Origin: Actinacidiphila glaucinigra
GTDB lineage: Bacteria; Actinomycetota; Actinomycetes; Streptomycetales; Streptomycetaceae
Length of the DNA: 64,000 nt
Reading direction: 5' to 3'
Assembly: GCF_900188405.1 (NCBI RefSeq)
Contig: NZ_FZOF01000005.1
Span: 62,001-126,000 of the forward strand
Shown piece after piece: positions 1 to 8,189 of this stretch. The first letter of the stretch is position 1; every line of letters begins with the position of its first letter. The position numbers and the translations under genes are program-made. Below the pieces are notes generated by a model, which was given only the letters and a program-made list of their open reading frames with translations, was not told the origin of the DNA and did no database searches.

Positions 1-59
1 AGCAGGGCCTGCAGCGTCCGGTGTCCCCAGGTCTGATAACCGAACATGACGACCCGCAT
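1..59 (-). CDS. Formyltransferase (methionyl-tRNA formyltransferase-like), siderophore biosynthesis, partial
   Basis: Only the first 19 codons are inside the window; the gene runs off the left edge. The peptide begins MRVVMFGYQTWGHRTLQAL, which I recognise as the N-terminus of the formyltransferases that formylate N-hydroxyornithine in coelichelin-type siderophore clusters (CchA-like). A Shine-Dalgarno (GAAGGAGAGG) precedes the ATG at 59. It diverges from the ornithine hydroxylase at 142 and shares an iron box with it, so both are expected to be induced under iron starvation. The rest of the cluster, probably including an NRPS, should lie to the left. The family call rests on a short peptide plus context. 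Confidence 0.72.
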   Translation of the reverse strand, partial: MRVVMFGYQTWGHRTLQAL

Positions 60-86
60 GGGCGGCCTCTCCTTCAGTGATTATTG

Positions 87-105
87 CAAGGTTAGGCTTA
101 CCTTA
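87..105. promoter_or_regulatory. Iron box (DmdR/IdeR-type operator) between divergent siderophore genes
   Basis: The core GGTTAGGCTTACCT is an imperfect palindrome matching the actinobacterial iron-repressor consensus (TTAGGTTAGGCTAACCTAA) at most positions. It sits in the 82-bp gap between the divergent formyltransferase and hydroxylase starts, so a single Fe2+-bound DmdR repressor could silence both directions. Two further boxes occur at 6185 and 6236. Confidence 0.85.
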
Positions 106-141
106 TCTAGTATGTGGCGCGCATAGGGAGGCGATGCAACG

Positions 142-1485
142 GTGACAGCACCGCTCAATGAGCCGGACACCATCCACGACATCCTGGGAATCGGGTTCGG
201 ACCGTCAAATCTGGCTCTGGCGATAGCCATCGAGGAGCACAACGCACAAGTCCCCGACTCCCGGCGGATCAACGCCCGCTTCCTGGAACGGCAACCCCGT
301 TTCGGATGGCACCGCGGCATGCTCATCGACGACGCGACGATGCAGGTGTCCTTCCTGAAGGACCTGGTCACCATGCGCAATCCGACCAGTGACTTCAGCT
401 TCCTGTGCTACCTGCGCGAACAGGGCCGGCTGGTCGACTTCCTGAACCAGAAGACCCTCTTCCCGCTCCGCGTCGAGTTCCACGACTACTTCGAGTGGGC
501 CGCCGCCCGCGTCGCCCCCGTCGTCGACTACTCCTCGGAGGTGTTGTCGATCACACCGGTCCGCGGCGCCGACGGAGAGGTCGACCACCTCGACGTGACG
601 TGCCGGCACCCCGAGGACCCCACGCGCACGATCACCCACCGGGCCCGCAACATCAGCGTGGCCGTCGGGCTCGAGCCGCACCTGCCGCCGGGCACCGAAC
701 TGTCCGACCGCGTGTGGCACAACAGCCAGCTGCTGCCCAGGGTCGCCGAACTCACCGCGACGGGCACCCCGGTGCGCCGGGCCGTCGTCCTCGGCGCCGG
801 GCAGAGCGCGGCCGAGGCGGTGGACTTCCTGCACCGCACCTTCCCCGACGCGGAGATCTGCGCGGTGTTCGCCAAGTACGGCTACACGCCCGCCGACGAC
901 AGCCCCTTCGCCAACCGGATCTTCGACCCCGAGGCGGTGGACCTCTACTTCGGCTCCCCGTCCGAGGTGAAGCAGTCCCTCTTCGACTACCACCGCAGCA
1001 CCAACTACTCGGTGGTCGACATGGACCTCATCGAGGCCCTGTACGCCACCTCCTACCGCGAGAAGGTGCAGGGCCGGGAACGGCTGCGCTTCCTCAACGT
1101 CTCCCGCATCCGGGACGTGAGCGCCGCGGACGACGGCCTCGACGTGACGGTGGAGTTCCTGCCGACCGGCGAGCGGCACGTCCTGGAGGCGGACGTCCTC
1201 GTGCACGCGACCGGCTATCGCTCGCAGGACGTCGGCACCCTCCTCGGGGAGTCCGCCAAGATCTGCCTGCGCGACGACGGCGACGCCCTCCGCGTCGGCC
1301 GCGACCACCGCGTCGAGGTCGCCCCCGAGGTGCGGGCCGGCATCTACGTGCAGGGCGGCACCGAGCACACGCACGGGCTGACCTCCACGCTGCTGTCCAC
1401 CACGGCCATCCGGGCCGGCGAGATCGTCGCCTCGCTCGCCGCCCGTCAGGACGAGCCGGTCGCGACGGCCGCGGCCCGCCCCTGA
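142..1485 (+). CDS. L-ornithine N5-monooxygenase (siderophore hydroxylase)
   Basis: A 447-residue flavin-dependent N-hydroxylase, cytoplasmic, using FAD, NADPH and O2 to hydroxylate the side-chain amine of ornithine (or lysine) for hydroxamate siderophore synthesis. Visible motifs: FAD-binding GIGFGPSN at residues 16-23, NADPH-binding GAGQSAAE at 218-225, the family signature DDSPFANRIF near 252-261, and the C-terminal ATGY motif at 356-359. Length is normal for SidA/PvdA/IucD proteins. The GTG start at 142 has GGAGG about 10 nt upstream; the earlier ATG at 134 hits a stop at once. The divergent formyltransferase points to formyl-hydroxyornithine as the product, as in coelichelin (CchB-like), foroxymithine or scabichelin pathways. 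The final siderophore cannot be told from this window. Confidence 0.93.
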   Translation: MTAPLNEPDTIHDILGIGFGPSNLALAIAIEEHNAQVPDSRRINARFLERQPRFGWHRGMLIDDATMQVSFLKDLVTMRNPTSDFSFLCYLREQGRLVDFLNQKTLFPLRVEFHDYFEWAAARVAPVVDYSSEVLSITPVRGADGEVDHLDVTCRHPEDPTRTITHRARNISVAVGLEPHLPPGTELSDRVWHNSQLLPRVAELTATGTPVRRAVVLGAGQSAAEAVDFLHRTFPDAEICAVFAKYGYTPADDSPFANRIFDPEAVDLYFGSPSEVKQSLFDYHRSTNYSVVDMDLIEALYATSYREKVQGRERLRFLNVSRIRDVSAADDGLDVTVEFLPTGERHVLEADVLVHATGYRSQDVGTLLGESAKICLRDDGDALRVGRDHRVEVAPEVRAGIYVQGGTEHTHGLTSTLLSTTAIRAGEIVASLAARQDEPVATAAARP

Positions 1486-1492
1486 GACGCCT

Positions 1493-1523
1493 CTGGGGGC
1501 CGCCGGTCGTCCGGCGGCCCCAG
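1493..1523 (+). terminator. Hairpin terminator after the hydroxylase gene
   Basis: Begins eight bases after the hydroxylase stop codon. Arms GGGGCCGCCGG and CCGGCGGCCCC flank a TCGT loop, with no U-tract, as is usual in Streptomyces. Confidence 0.75.
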
Positions 1524-1525
1524 GT

Positions 1526-1551
1526 CCCCGGCGCCGTTCCCGGCGCCGGGG
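1526..1551 (+). terminator. Second GC-rich hairpin after the hydroxylase gene
   Basis: Perfect 10-bp arms CCCCGGCGCC / GGCGCCGGGG around a 6-nt loop, directly following the first hairpin; tandem terminator or outermost stem of the intergenic structure that follows. Confidence 0.6.
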
Positions 1552-1598
1552 TTACTGAGCTCGCTGCGCGCAACGGGCCGGTGAGTGTGCGCGGGTTC

Positions 1599-2196
1599 GT
1601 CTCGCGCCCTTCGGGCGCACTGCGGCGGGCTGCGGAGGGGAGGGTGGCGGTCCGGAGCCGGTCGGCATGTGCGGGTGGGCGGATGGCTGGGGTTCAAGGC
1701 GCCAGAGCGGGGTGCCTCTCCCCTGGCGGAGGTGTCGTTGCCGTCCGCGGGTACAGATGGCCGGTTGCCACGCCTGCTCCCGGTGGGTGGCGCGCCCGCC
1801 GTAACCCGCGACTGCGGGTGATTCGCGGTGCCGGCAAGGCAGTCGGACACACATCGGGCTCTGTTTCGACGGTATGGACGTCGAAACAGTGCCCGATCTT
1901 TGCGCTGACGGAGATCGGGCCCGCTTTCAGCGTCGTGGACGTCGAAACCGAGCCCGACGCCGGATCGGGAAAGCACCCGCAGACGCCGGTCACGGCGGGC
2001 GCGCCACCCACGGACAGTGGGCGTGGTCACCGGCCATCCGTACCCGCGGACGGCAACGAGACCCGAGCCAACCGAACAACCCACCCCGCTCCGGCGCCTG
2101 AACCCCAACCAACCACAGGGCCGCACACGGCAAACACGGCAGGGGGCCCCACCCTCCCCTCCGCAGCTAGCCGCTGGCCGCCCGAAGGGCGCGAGA
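1599..2196. repeat. Long imperfect inverted repeat (about 600 bp) with nested hairpins
   Basis: The whole convergent gap between the hydroxylase and the uptake permease is filled by two arms of roughly 280 bp in opposite orientation. The left arm begins TCTCGCGCCCTTCGGGCG (1600-1617) and its reverse complement closes the right arm near 2178-2195. Other long matches include GTTGCCGTCCGCGGGTAC, GGTGGCGCGCCCGCCG, GCGGAGGGGAGGGTGG and GGGGTTCA. By eye about three quarters of aligned bases agree. At the centre are two hairpins (about 1854-1897 and 1915-1957) with TCGGGC...TTTCGAC stems. These are each other's inverted copies, so the element can fold as one long stem or as a cloverleaf. A tandem 11-bp repeat (GGCAGGGCGCC) lies at 2219-2241. 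No convincing gene is seen. It could be a termination barrier, a degenerate miniature element, or a source of double-stranded RNA. Confidence 0.8.
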
Positions 2197-2270
2197 CGGC
2201 GCGACAGCCGAACCACCGGCAGGGCGCCGGCAGGGCGCCGGCAACCACCCACTGCTCGCGCCCCTCGCCG

Positions 2271-4337
2271 CTAGCGTCGCGTGCGCAGCAGCAGGTGCAG
2301 GAAGTACGGCGTGCCGATGACGGCGGTCATCAGGCCCGCGCCGATCTGGGCCGGGGCGATGACGGTACGTCCGAGGAGATCCGCCGCGCAGACCAGCGAG
2401 GCGCCCAGGAGCACGGCGACCGGTACGACGCGGACGTGCCGGCGGCCCACCAGGGCCCGGGCGGCGTGCGGGGCGACCAGCCCGACGAAGCCGATGGTGC
2501 CGGCCGCGGCCACGGCGGTCGCGGTGAGCAGCACGCTCGTCACGAGGAAGCCGAGCCGGGCCGGGCCGCGGCGCAGCCCGAGCAGGGCCGGGGTGTCGTC
2601 GTCGACCGACAGCAGGTCGAGTTCGATGCGCCGCGCGACCGCGACGGCGAGACCCAGCACGAGGGCGGCCGCCACGGGCAGCGTGTCGGGCACGGTCCGT
2701 CCGTAGGTGGAGCCGGACAGCCAGGTGAGCGCCTTGGTCGCGTTGAACGGGTCGGTGAGCACGATGAGCAGGCTGATCAGGGCCGTGGCGGCCGCGGACA
2801 CGCCGACGCCGACGAGGACGAGCCGGGTCTGCCGGAAGCCGCCCCGCGCCGCGAGCCCGAACACGAGCACCGCGGTCACCGCGGCGCCCGCGAAAGCGGC
2901 CGCCGCCACGCTCCACGCCCCGGCGACCGGGACCGTCGTGACGAGCAGCACCGCGCCGAGCGCGGCGCCGCCGGAGACGCCCAGGATGCCGGGCTCCGCG
3001 AGCGGATTGCGGGTGACGGCCTGCACCAGCGTGCCGGACAGGGCGAGCGCCGCCCCCGCCAGGAGTGCCGCGAGCACCCTCGGCACGCGGGTGTCGAGCA
3101 CGAAGGAGACGGCCTGACCGGCCCTGCCCTGCGTCCAGTTGGCGACGTCGCCCAGGAGCAGCTTGGTGTCGCCCAGCAGGACTCCGGCGACGGTCAGCCC
3201 GACCAGTGTCGCGACGAGAAGGGTCACGGTCACCAGGAACGCCGCGCGGCCGGGGATGCGCATCCGGTCCGGCGCTCCCACCCCCTCGGAGTCCTGGGCC
3301 CGCAGCGCCATCACGACCAGGAACACCGCGCCGACCAGGCTCGTGACGACCCCGGTGGGGACCGCGACGGCGGTCTGCGCCGGTACCACGGCGCGCAGCA
3401 GGACGTCCGCGCCGAGCACCAGGCCCGCGCCGGTCAGGCCCATGACGGGCAGTCCGGTACGGGTGCGCACCAGCGGCCGGAAGCGCCGGGCCAGCGGCCG
3501 TACGAGGGCGGGCGCGCACAGGCCGACGAAGCCGATGGGCCCGGCGAGGGTCACCGCCGCGGCGGACAGCAGCGACGCGAACACGACGACGGTGATCCGG
3601 GTGCCGCGGACGGGGACGCCGAGGCCGCGGGCGGCGTCGTCGCCGAGTGCGAGGGCGTCGACGCGGCGGGCCACCAGCAGCAGTCCGGCGGCACCGGCCA
3701 CGGCGACGGGGGCCATCTGCAGCACGCCGTCGAAGCCGTTCTGGCTGATACTGCCCTGGCTCCACTGGTAGAGGCCGTTGGTCCGCTGCGGGAAGAGCAG
3801 GATCAGCCCCTCGGTGACGGAGGTCAGGCCGAGGGTGAGCGCGCTGCCGGCCAGGACCAGGCGCACGGTCCCGGCGCCCAGCCCCGACAGCGTCAGGACG
3901 ACGGCGGCCGCCGCGAGTGCGCCGGCGAAGGCCACGCCGGAGGAGGCGAGCAGCGGCAGGGACGTCCCGGTGACCATGAGGACGCCCAGGGCCAGGTACG
4001 AACCGGCGTTGACGGCGAGCGTGTCGGGCGCGGCGAGCACGTTGCGGCTGACAGCCTGCAGCGCCGCCCCGGCGATGCCGAGGGCGACGCCGACCAGCAG
4101 ACCGGCGGTCATGCGGGGCAGGCGGGAGGCGACCACGACGGACGCGTCGCCGGAGGCGGCCCGGCCGGTGAGCGCCTTCCAGACCTCGGCGGGGCCGACG
4201 GCGGCGGTGCCCTGGGTGATGTCGACGACCGCGAGGGCGGCGACCAGGAGCACGAGCGCGGCCGTCACCGCGGCCGCTCCCGTCCGGGAGCCGGCCGCGT
4301 GCGGACGGGTGGCGGGGATCGTTGCGGTGACGGCCAC
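2271..4337 (-). CDS. Fused two-domain iron-siderophore ABC permease (FhuB/FecCD type)
   Basis: A 688-residue integral membrane protein with two complete FecCD permease domains in one chain (about 1-340 and 345-688), so one polypeptide supplies both membrane halves of the importer, as in E. coli FhuB. Each half carries the family signature: GIAGAALQAVSRNVLAAPDT in the first and GTLVQAVTRNPLAEPGILG in the second, each followed by a Gly/Ala-rich helix. The first helix follows the N-terminal segment TRPHAAGSRTG. The GTG start at 4337 lies 5 nt after the binding-protein stop, so translation is probably coupled. It is the last gene of the ATPase-lipoprotein-permease operon and ends against the long inverted repeat. 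Most streptomycete systems encode two separate permeases, so the fusion is a useful marker. Confidence 0.92.
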   Translation of the reverse strand: MAVTATIPATRPHAAGSRTGAAAVTAALVLLVAALAVVDITQGTAAVGPAEVWKALTGRAASGDASVVVASRLPRMTAGLLVGVALGIAGAALQAVSRNVLAAPDTLAVNAGSYLALGVLMVTGTSLPLLASSGVAFAGALAAAAVVLTLSGLGAGTVRLVLAGSALTLGLTSVTEGLILLFPQRTNGLYQWSQGSISQNGFDGVLQMAPVAVAGAAGLLLVARRVDALALGDDAARGLGVPVRGTRITVVVFASLLSAAAVTLAGPIGFVGLCAPALVRPLARRFRPLVRTRTGLPVMGLTGAGLVLGADVLLRAVVPAQTAVAVPTGVVTSLVGAVFLVVMALRAQDSEGVGAPDRMRIPGRAAFLVTVTLLVATLVGLTVAGVLLGDTKLLLGDVANWTQGRAGQAVSFVLDTRVPRVLAALLAGAALALSGTLVQAVTRNPLAEPGILGVSGGAALGAVLLVTTVPVAGAWSVAAAAFAGAAVTAVLVFGLAARGGFRQTRLVLVGVGVSAAATALISLLIVLTDPFNATKALTWLSGSTYGRTVPDTLPVAAALVLGLAVAVARRIELDLLSVDDDTPALLGLRRGPARLGFLVTSVLLTATAVAAAGTIGFVGLVAPHAARALVGRRHVRVVPVAVLLGASLVCAADLLGRTVIAPAQIGAGLMTAVIGTPYFLHLLLRTRR

Positions 4338-4342
4338 GAGCG

Positions 4343-5311
4343 CTACTTCGTCAGGGCGCCGACGAGGGCGTCGACGTACGCCTCCATCGACCGCGGGCCG
4401 CCGAACATCCAGATGCCGTCGGGCAGCCGGTGCACCTCGTCCTTCTTGACGAAGGGCAGGGAGGTCCACACGGAGTTCTTCGCGAGGTCGTCGGCGAAGA
4501 CGTCGCCCTCGCTGTCGCTGCCGATGTAGGCGAACCGCACGTCGCCGAGGCCGGTGAGGCCCTCGACGTCGGTGGCGGCCAGGCCGTAGTCCTTGTCGCC
4601 CTCGATCTTCCAGGCGTTCTCCAGGCCGAGCGCCGTGTTGACGCCGCCGATCAGGGAGCCGGCGGTGTAGGGGCGGACGGAGACCTGGTTGGAGGCGACG
4701 TAGCCGTCGGCGAACGCGATCCGCGTGCCGGCCAGGCCCGCGTCGGCGAGGGCCTTCCTCCCCTCGGCGACCTTGGTGTCGTACGCCTTCTTCGCCTCGT
4801 CGGCCTCGGCGGTGGTGCCGGTGGCCTCGGCGATGAGGTCGAGGTTCTCCTTCATCTGCCCGACCGGGTCGGCCGCGTCGGCGGAGCGGACCTCGAGGAC
4901 CGGGGCGATCTTCCTCAGCTGCTTGACGGCGGCGTCCGGCAGGTCGGTGGTGGCGACGATCAGGTCCGGGGAGAGCGAGGCGATGGTGTCCATGCTGGGC
5001 TCGCCGCGGGTGCCGATGTCCTTGGGGCCGTTCTTCAGCGGCGCGGCCGTGTCCCAGGTGCCGTAGCCCTTGACGTCGGCGACACCGACCGGGTCCACCC
5101 CGAGCGTCACGAGGGACTCGACGACGTTCCACTCCGTGCCGACGACCTTCTTCGCCGGCCCGTCGAGGGTCACCTTCGCCCCGCTCGCGTCGGTGAGCGT
5201 GATGCCCTTGGTGTCCTTGGCGGCGCTGTCCGCGGCCGGCTCGGTCGTACCGCAGCCGGCGAGGGCGAGTGCGGCGGCAGCGGCGGCGGTGATGACGATG
5301 GAGCGTCTCAT
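4343..5311 (-). CDS. Ferric-siderophore substrate-binding lipoprotein
   Basis: A 322-residue periplasmic-binding-protein-fold (FepB/FhuD/BtuF type) receptor, secreted and lipid-anchored on the outer face of the membrane. The signal peptide MRRSIVITAAAAAALALAGC ends in a lipobox (LALAGC, Cys20). The mature part has the cluster-A-II features of siderophore receptors: the KVVGTEWNVVESLVTLGVDP segment, two lobes, and a long backbone helix in the middle. The ATG overlaps the ATPase stop as ATGA, and the permease follows 5 nt after its stop. It should hand the ferric chelate made by the neighbouring pathway to the fused permease. Expression should follow the iron box at 6185. The exact ligand is not readable from sequence. 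Confidence 0.9.
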   Translation of the reverse strand: MRRSIVITAAAAAALALAGCGTTEPAADSAAKDTKGITLTDASGAKVTLDGPAKKVVGTEWNVVESLVTLGVDPVGVADVKGYGTWDTAAPLKNGPKDIGTRGEPSMDTIASLSPDLIVATTDLPDAAVKQLRKIAPVLEVRSADAADPVGQMKENLDLIAEATGTTAEADEAKKAYDTKVAEGRKALADAGLAGTRIAFADGYVASNQVSVRPYTAGSLIGGVNTALGLENAWKIEGDKDYGLAATDVEGLTGLGDVRFAYIGSDSEGDVFADDLAKNSVWTSLPFVKKDEVHRLPDGIWMFGGPRSMEAYVDALVGALTK

Positions 5312-6180
5312 GGGGTGGTGACGGGCCTTTCGTTGCGTGCGTGGTGGCGGCCGACGGCGCGGGTGCGCAGCAGGCCGGTCAGGGGGTCGGTGTCGACGTC
5401 GACCCGAATCCCGTAGGCGTCGGTGAGGCGTTGCGGTGTGAGCACGTCCCCGGGGCGGCCGTCGGCGACGATCCGGCCCGCCCGCAGCAGGGCGATCCGG
5501 TCGGCCACGGCGGCCGCCTGGTCCAGGTCGTGCAGGACGACGCCGACGGCGATGCCGTGGTCGTCGGCCAGGTCCCGGATCAGGTCCAGCAGTTCGACCT
5601 GGTAGCGCAGGTCGAGGTAGGTCGTGGGCTCGTCGAGGAGGAGCACCCCGGTCTCCTGGGCGAGGCAGCTCGCGAGCCAGACGCGCTGGAGCTGGCCGCC
5701 GGAGAGGTGCTCGGCGCCGCGGGCGGCGAGGTCGGCGACCCCGGTCATCGCCAGCGCGCGGTCCACCGCGGCCGGCCCGTCCGGGTCGGGGCGGCCCCAG
5801 CGGCCCCGGTGTGGGTAGCGGCCGAACTCCACGACGTCGCGTACCGTCAGCCCGCTCGGCGTGGGGCGGCCCTGCGTCAGCAGGGCCACCCGGCGGGAGA
5901 ACTCACGCGCCGTCAGGGCGAGCCCGTCGGCGGTGGTCCCGTCGTGCGCGTCGATCGTCAGCGTGGCGCGGCGGGCACGCTGCAGGCGTGCCACCGTGCG
6001 CAGGAGCGTCGACTTGCCGCTGCCGTTGGGGCCCACGAGGGCGGTCACCTCACCGGGCCGGAGGGTGATCGCCGCGTCGTGGACGACGTCGACCCCGTCG
6101 TACGACACGGTCACGTCGTACGCCGCCAGCCGGTGACCGCGCAGGCCGGAGACCGTGACAGTCTCTTCCGTAGAACTCAC
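5308..6180 (-). CDS. Iron-siderophore ABC transporter ATPase (FecE/FepC type)
   Basis: A 290-residue cytoplasmic ATPase that energises ferric-siderophore import. Walker A GPNGSGKST is at 50-58, Q-loop Gln near 103, signature LSGGQLQR at 159-166, Walker B VLLLDEP at 179-185 with a D-loop (TYLDL) after it, and a switch His in VVLHDLDQA. It is the first gene of the three-gene uptake operon. Its stop overlaps the start of the lipoprotein gene by four bases (ATGA). The start codon is a few bases from the iron box 6185-6203, fitting direct iron repression. The N-terminal 15 or so residues (Thr/Ser-rich) are not part of the conserved domain. Confidence 0.93.
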   Translation of the reverse strand: MSSTEETVTVSGLRGHRLAAYDVTVSYDGVDVVHDAAITLRPGEVTALVGPNGSGKSTLLRTVARLQRARRATLTIDAHDGTTADGLALTAREFSRRVALLTQGRPTPSGLTVRDVVEFGRYPHRGRWGRPDPDGPAAVDRALAMTGVADLAARGAEHLSGGQLQRVWLASCLAQETGVLLLDEPTTYLDLRYQVELLDLIRDLADDHGIAVGVVLHDLDQAAAVADRIALLRAGRIVADGRPGDVLTPQRLTDAYGIRVDVDTDPLTGLLRTRAVGRHHARNERPVTTP

Positions 6181-6184
6181 GAAC

Positions 6185-6203
6185 GAAGGTTAGCCTAACC
6201 TAA
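6185..6203. promoter_or_regulatory. Iron box in front of the uptake operon
   Basis: GAAGGTTAGCCTAACCTAA is a near-perfect copy of the DmdR/IdeR palindrome, with an uninterrupted GGTTAGCCTAACC core. It lies 4 bp upstream of the ATPase start on the minus strand and 50 bp from the next box, so it can serve the leftward promoter. Confidence 0.9.
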
Positions 6204-6235
6204 TCGCCGCCCGAACCACCCCCCTTCCACTTCGG

Positions 6236-6254
6236 TAAACTTAGGCTAACCTTC
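6236..6254. promoter_or_regulatory. Iron box abutting the siderophore-reductase start
   Basis: TAAACTTAGGCTAACCTTC matches the iron-box consensus through TTAGGCTAACCT. It ends only 4 nt before the ATG at 6259. If it overlaps the -10 region, as such operators usually do, the mRNA would be leaderless or the true start lies further downstream. Confidence 0.85.
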
Positions 6255-6258
6255 CTTC

Positions 6259-7080
6259 ATGGCGAAGACCCCGCGGCTCATGCCGCAGAACCCCAGGATG
6301 TTCCGCGCCGAGGTCGTCAGGACCGAGCGGGTCACCCCCTCCCTGCACCGCGTGACCGTGACGGGCGCCGACCTCGCCGACTTCCCGTGGATGGGCTACG
6401 ACCACTGGTTCCGCCTCTTCATGCAGCTCCCCCACCAAGACGCCCTGCGGCTGCCCGAGTTCTCCGGCGCCCGGTGGTGGCAGCCCTACCTCGCCATCCC
6501 CACGGCCGAGCGTCCGCACTACTCGAACTACACCGTCGCCGCGTTCCGCCCCGAAACGGCCGAAATGGACATCGAGTTCGTCGTGCACCGCACACCGGAC
6601 GGCGAACTCGAGGGCCGTGCCGCGATATGGGCCTGCGGCGCGCGGGCCGGGGACGCGCTGGCGCTCCTCGACCAGGGCGTCATGTTCGACTGCCCGGAGG
6701 ACGCCTCCGAGGTCCTCCTCGTGGCCGACGAGAGCGGGATGCCCGCCGCCACGGGCATCCTGCGGTCCCTCCCCCGCGACACCGTGGGCCGCCTGATCCA
6801 GGAGGTCCCCACCCCCGACGACCGGCGCGACCTCGACGCCCCCGCCGGGATCGCCGTCACCTGGGTCGTGCGCGAAGACCCGCACGCCGTCCCCGGCTCC
6901 GTCGCACTCGCCGAACTGCGGGGGCACACCCCGCCGGACGCCACCGGGTACGCCTTCGTCGTCGGCGAGCAGAGCCTCGCCACCAAGGGCCGCCGGCACC
7001 TGCACCGCGCCGGCCTCCCCAAGGACCGCATCACCTTCTCCGGCTTCTGGCGGCACGAGGCGCGCCACGCAAACGCCTGA
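6259..7080 (+). CDS. Siderophore-interacting protein (ferric-siderophore reductase, ViuB/SIP family)
   Basis: A 273-residue cytoplasmic flavoprotein expected to reduce the imported ferric chelate with NAD(P)H and free the iron. It has the SIP layout: an N-terminal FAD-binding beta-barrel (FRAEVVRTERVTPSLHRVTV, then HYSNYTVAAF in place of the usual RxYT flavin motif). A C-terminal NAD(P)H-binding lobe follows, with VLLVADESGMPAATGILRSL, and then the C-terminal SGFWRHE motif. It diverges from the uptake operon, each with its own iron box, completing the hydroxylation, uptake and release set. No Shine-Dalgarno precedes the ATG at 6259; alternative starts are ATG at 6280 and 6298, the latter directly before the conserved domain. 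Confidence 0.9.
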   Translation: MAKTPRLMPQNPRMFRAEVVRTERVTPSLHRVTVTGADLADFPWMGYDHWFRLFMQLPHQDALRLPEFSGARWWQPYLAIPTAERPHYSNYTVAAFRPETAEMDIEFVVHRTPDGELEGRAAIWACGARAGDALALLDQGVMFDCPEDASEVLLVADESGMPAATGILRSLPRDTVGRLIQEVPTPDDRRDLDAPAGIAVTWVVREDPHAVPGSVALAELRGHTPPDATGYAFVVGEQSLATKGRRHLHRAGLPKDRITFSGFWRHEARHANA

Positions 7081-7274
7081 CCGCCGCCGCGGTGGGACCC
7101 GCGTCGCCCCGGACCCGCACGCGGGAGGCACATCGCGCACGGAGGGCGCACAAAGCGAACAGTTGAGCCCTGTACGCGCTCCCGCGTGAACGGGGAGAAT
7201 GCCTAGCGCAAGCGATCATGCGACCGTGACGTGCGCCGTCCGGTCGCCGACTCCCGGAAGGCGGGTCGACTGCC

Positions 7275-7994
7275 GTGCTGCTGCATCTACCCACGTCCGT
7301 GCCCGAGGCACAGGAGTTCATGGCCCAGGGGGCGGTGCCCGTCGGCGGGGCGACGCTCGTCTGGGCCACCTGGCAGCGCGACGGGTTCCCCGAGCGGGCC
7401 ATGTCGCTGCGCAACCTGCCGGAGGCCAACGCGATCGAACGCGAGGCGCTGGGCGCGGCGGTGGTGCTGAACCGGATCGACGACCGGGTTCCGGAGGTGC
7501 TGCGGCGGGCGGCCGCCGGTGTGGGCACCGGCGCCGTGCGGCGGACGGCCACCGTCGGCGGCAACCTCGTCGGCAGCACCCTGCGCTGCCTGCTGCCCGC
7601 GGCCCTCGTCCTAGGCTCCCGCGCGATCACCCTGGAGCCGGACCGGACCCACGAGACCGATCTGGCCGAGGCCGTGGCCAAGCAGCACCTCCTGCTCGGC
7701 ATCCGCTGGCGGGAGCCGCTGGTCAGCACCTACGACAAGCTGCCCGGCGAGGCGGGCGGACCCCCGCCCCTGGTCGTCGCCGCCGCCGTGCACGCCGCGG
7801 ACGAGAGACGCCTCCTGCGCGTCGCCGTCCGTGATGGGCACCAAGTGCTCGGTGCGAACGCGCCGTTCGACGGCGGCACCGGGGCGGCCCTGCACGCGCT
7901 GCGGGAGACCGACCTCGCCGCGCTCCACCCCGAGGCGTGGGAAGCGGTGCGCCGGCAGGTCACCGGACTCGCCGGTCGCCTCCCCGGCGCCTGA
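7275..7994 (+). CDS. FAD-binding subunit-like protein of the molybdopterin dehydrogenase family (CoxM/XdhB type)
   Basis: A 239-residue protein with the FAD_binding_5 fold: an early glycine motif GAVPVGGATLVW (about 17-28) and the diagnostic second flavin loop TATVGGNLVGS (about 95-105), followed by a long C-terminal alpha/beta region. In complete enzymes this is the medium subunit between a molybdopterin subunit and a 2Fe-2S subunit, but neither partner is next to it. It may therefore act alone or with distant partners. GTG start at 7275, with GGAAGG about 14 nt upstream; an earlier reading frame start would need poorly conserved residues. It follows the siderophore reductase by 194 bp on the same strand, with no obvious functional link. 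Confidence 0.75.
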   Translation: MLLHLPTSVPEAQEFMAQGAVPVGGATLVWATWQRDGFPERAMSLRNLPEANAIEREALGAAVVLNRIDDRVPEVLRRAAAGVGTGAVRRTATVGGNLVGSTLRCLLPAALVLGSRAITLEPDRTHETDLAEAVAKQHLLLGIRWREPLVSTYDKLPGEAGGPPPLVVAAAVHAADERRLLRVAVRDGHQVLGANAPFDGGTGAALHALRETDLAALHPEAWEAVRRQVTGLAGRLPGA

Positions 7995-8189
7995 CCCCGC
8001 GCAGCCGCATTCGCGGTCCGCGGTCCCGGCGGCGCCCCCACCCCGGATCCGCGAGGAATCCGCGAGATCTCTTCCGTCACATCGGGTATGCCCGGGCCTT
8101 CCCGGTTGTTGATGTGTGCGAGGGCCCGCGCCGGTGACCGGCGCGGGGCCCGCCCGTCCCCCACCGGATCGGAAGAGACGAGAGAAGAG

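Noticed and set aside
1585..2274. Several short frames inside the long inverted repeat
   Set aside because: Frames on both strands give similar peptides only because the DNA is inverted-repeat; no ribosome sites or known proteins.
405..4529. A 1374-residue open frame on the plus strand
   Set aside because: It runs opposite to or out of frame with the hydroxylase and the whole uptake operon; the Arg/Pro/Gly-rich sequence without motifs is the shadow expected in GC-rich DNA.
4338..5132. N-terminal extension of the permease frame through the lipoprotein gene
   Set aside because: This part overlaps the lipoprotein coding sequence in another frame; permease homology begins at GTG 4337.
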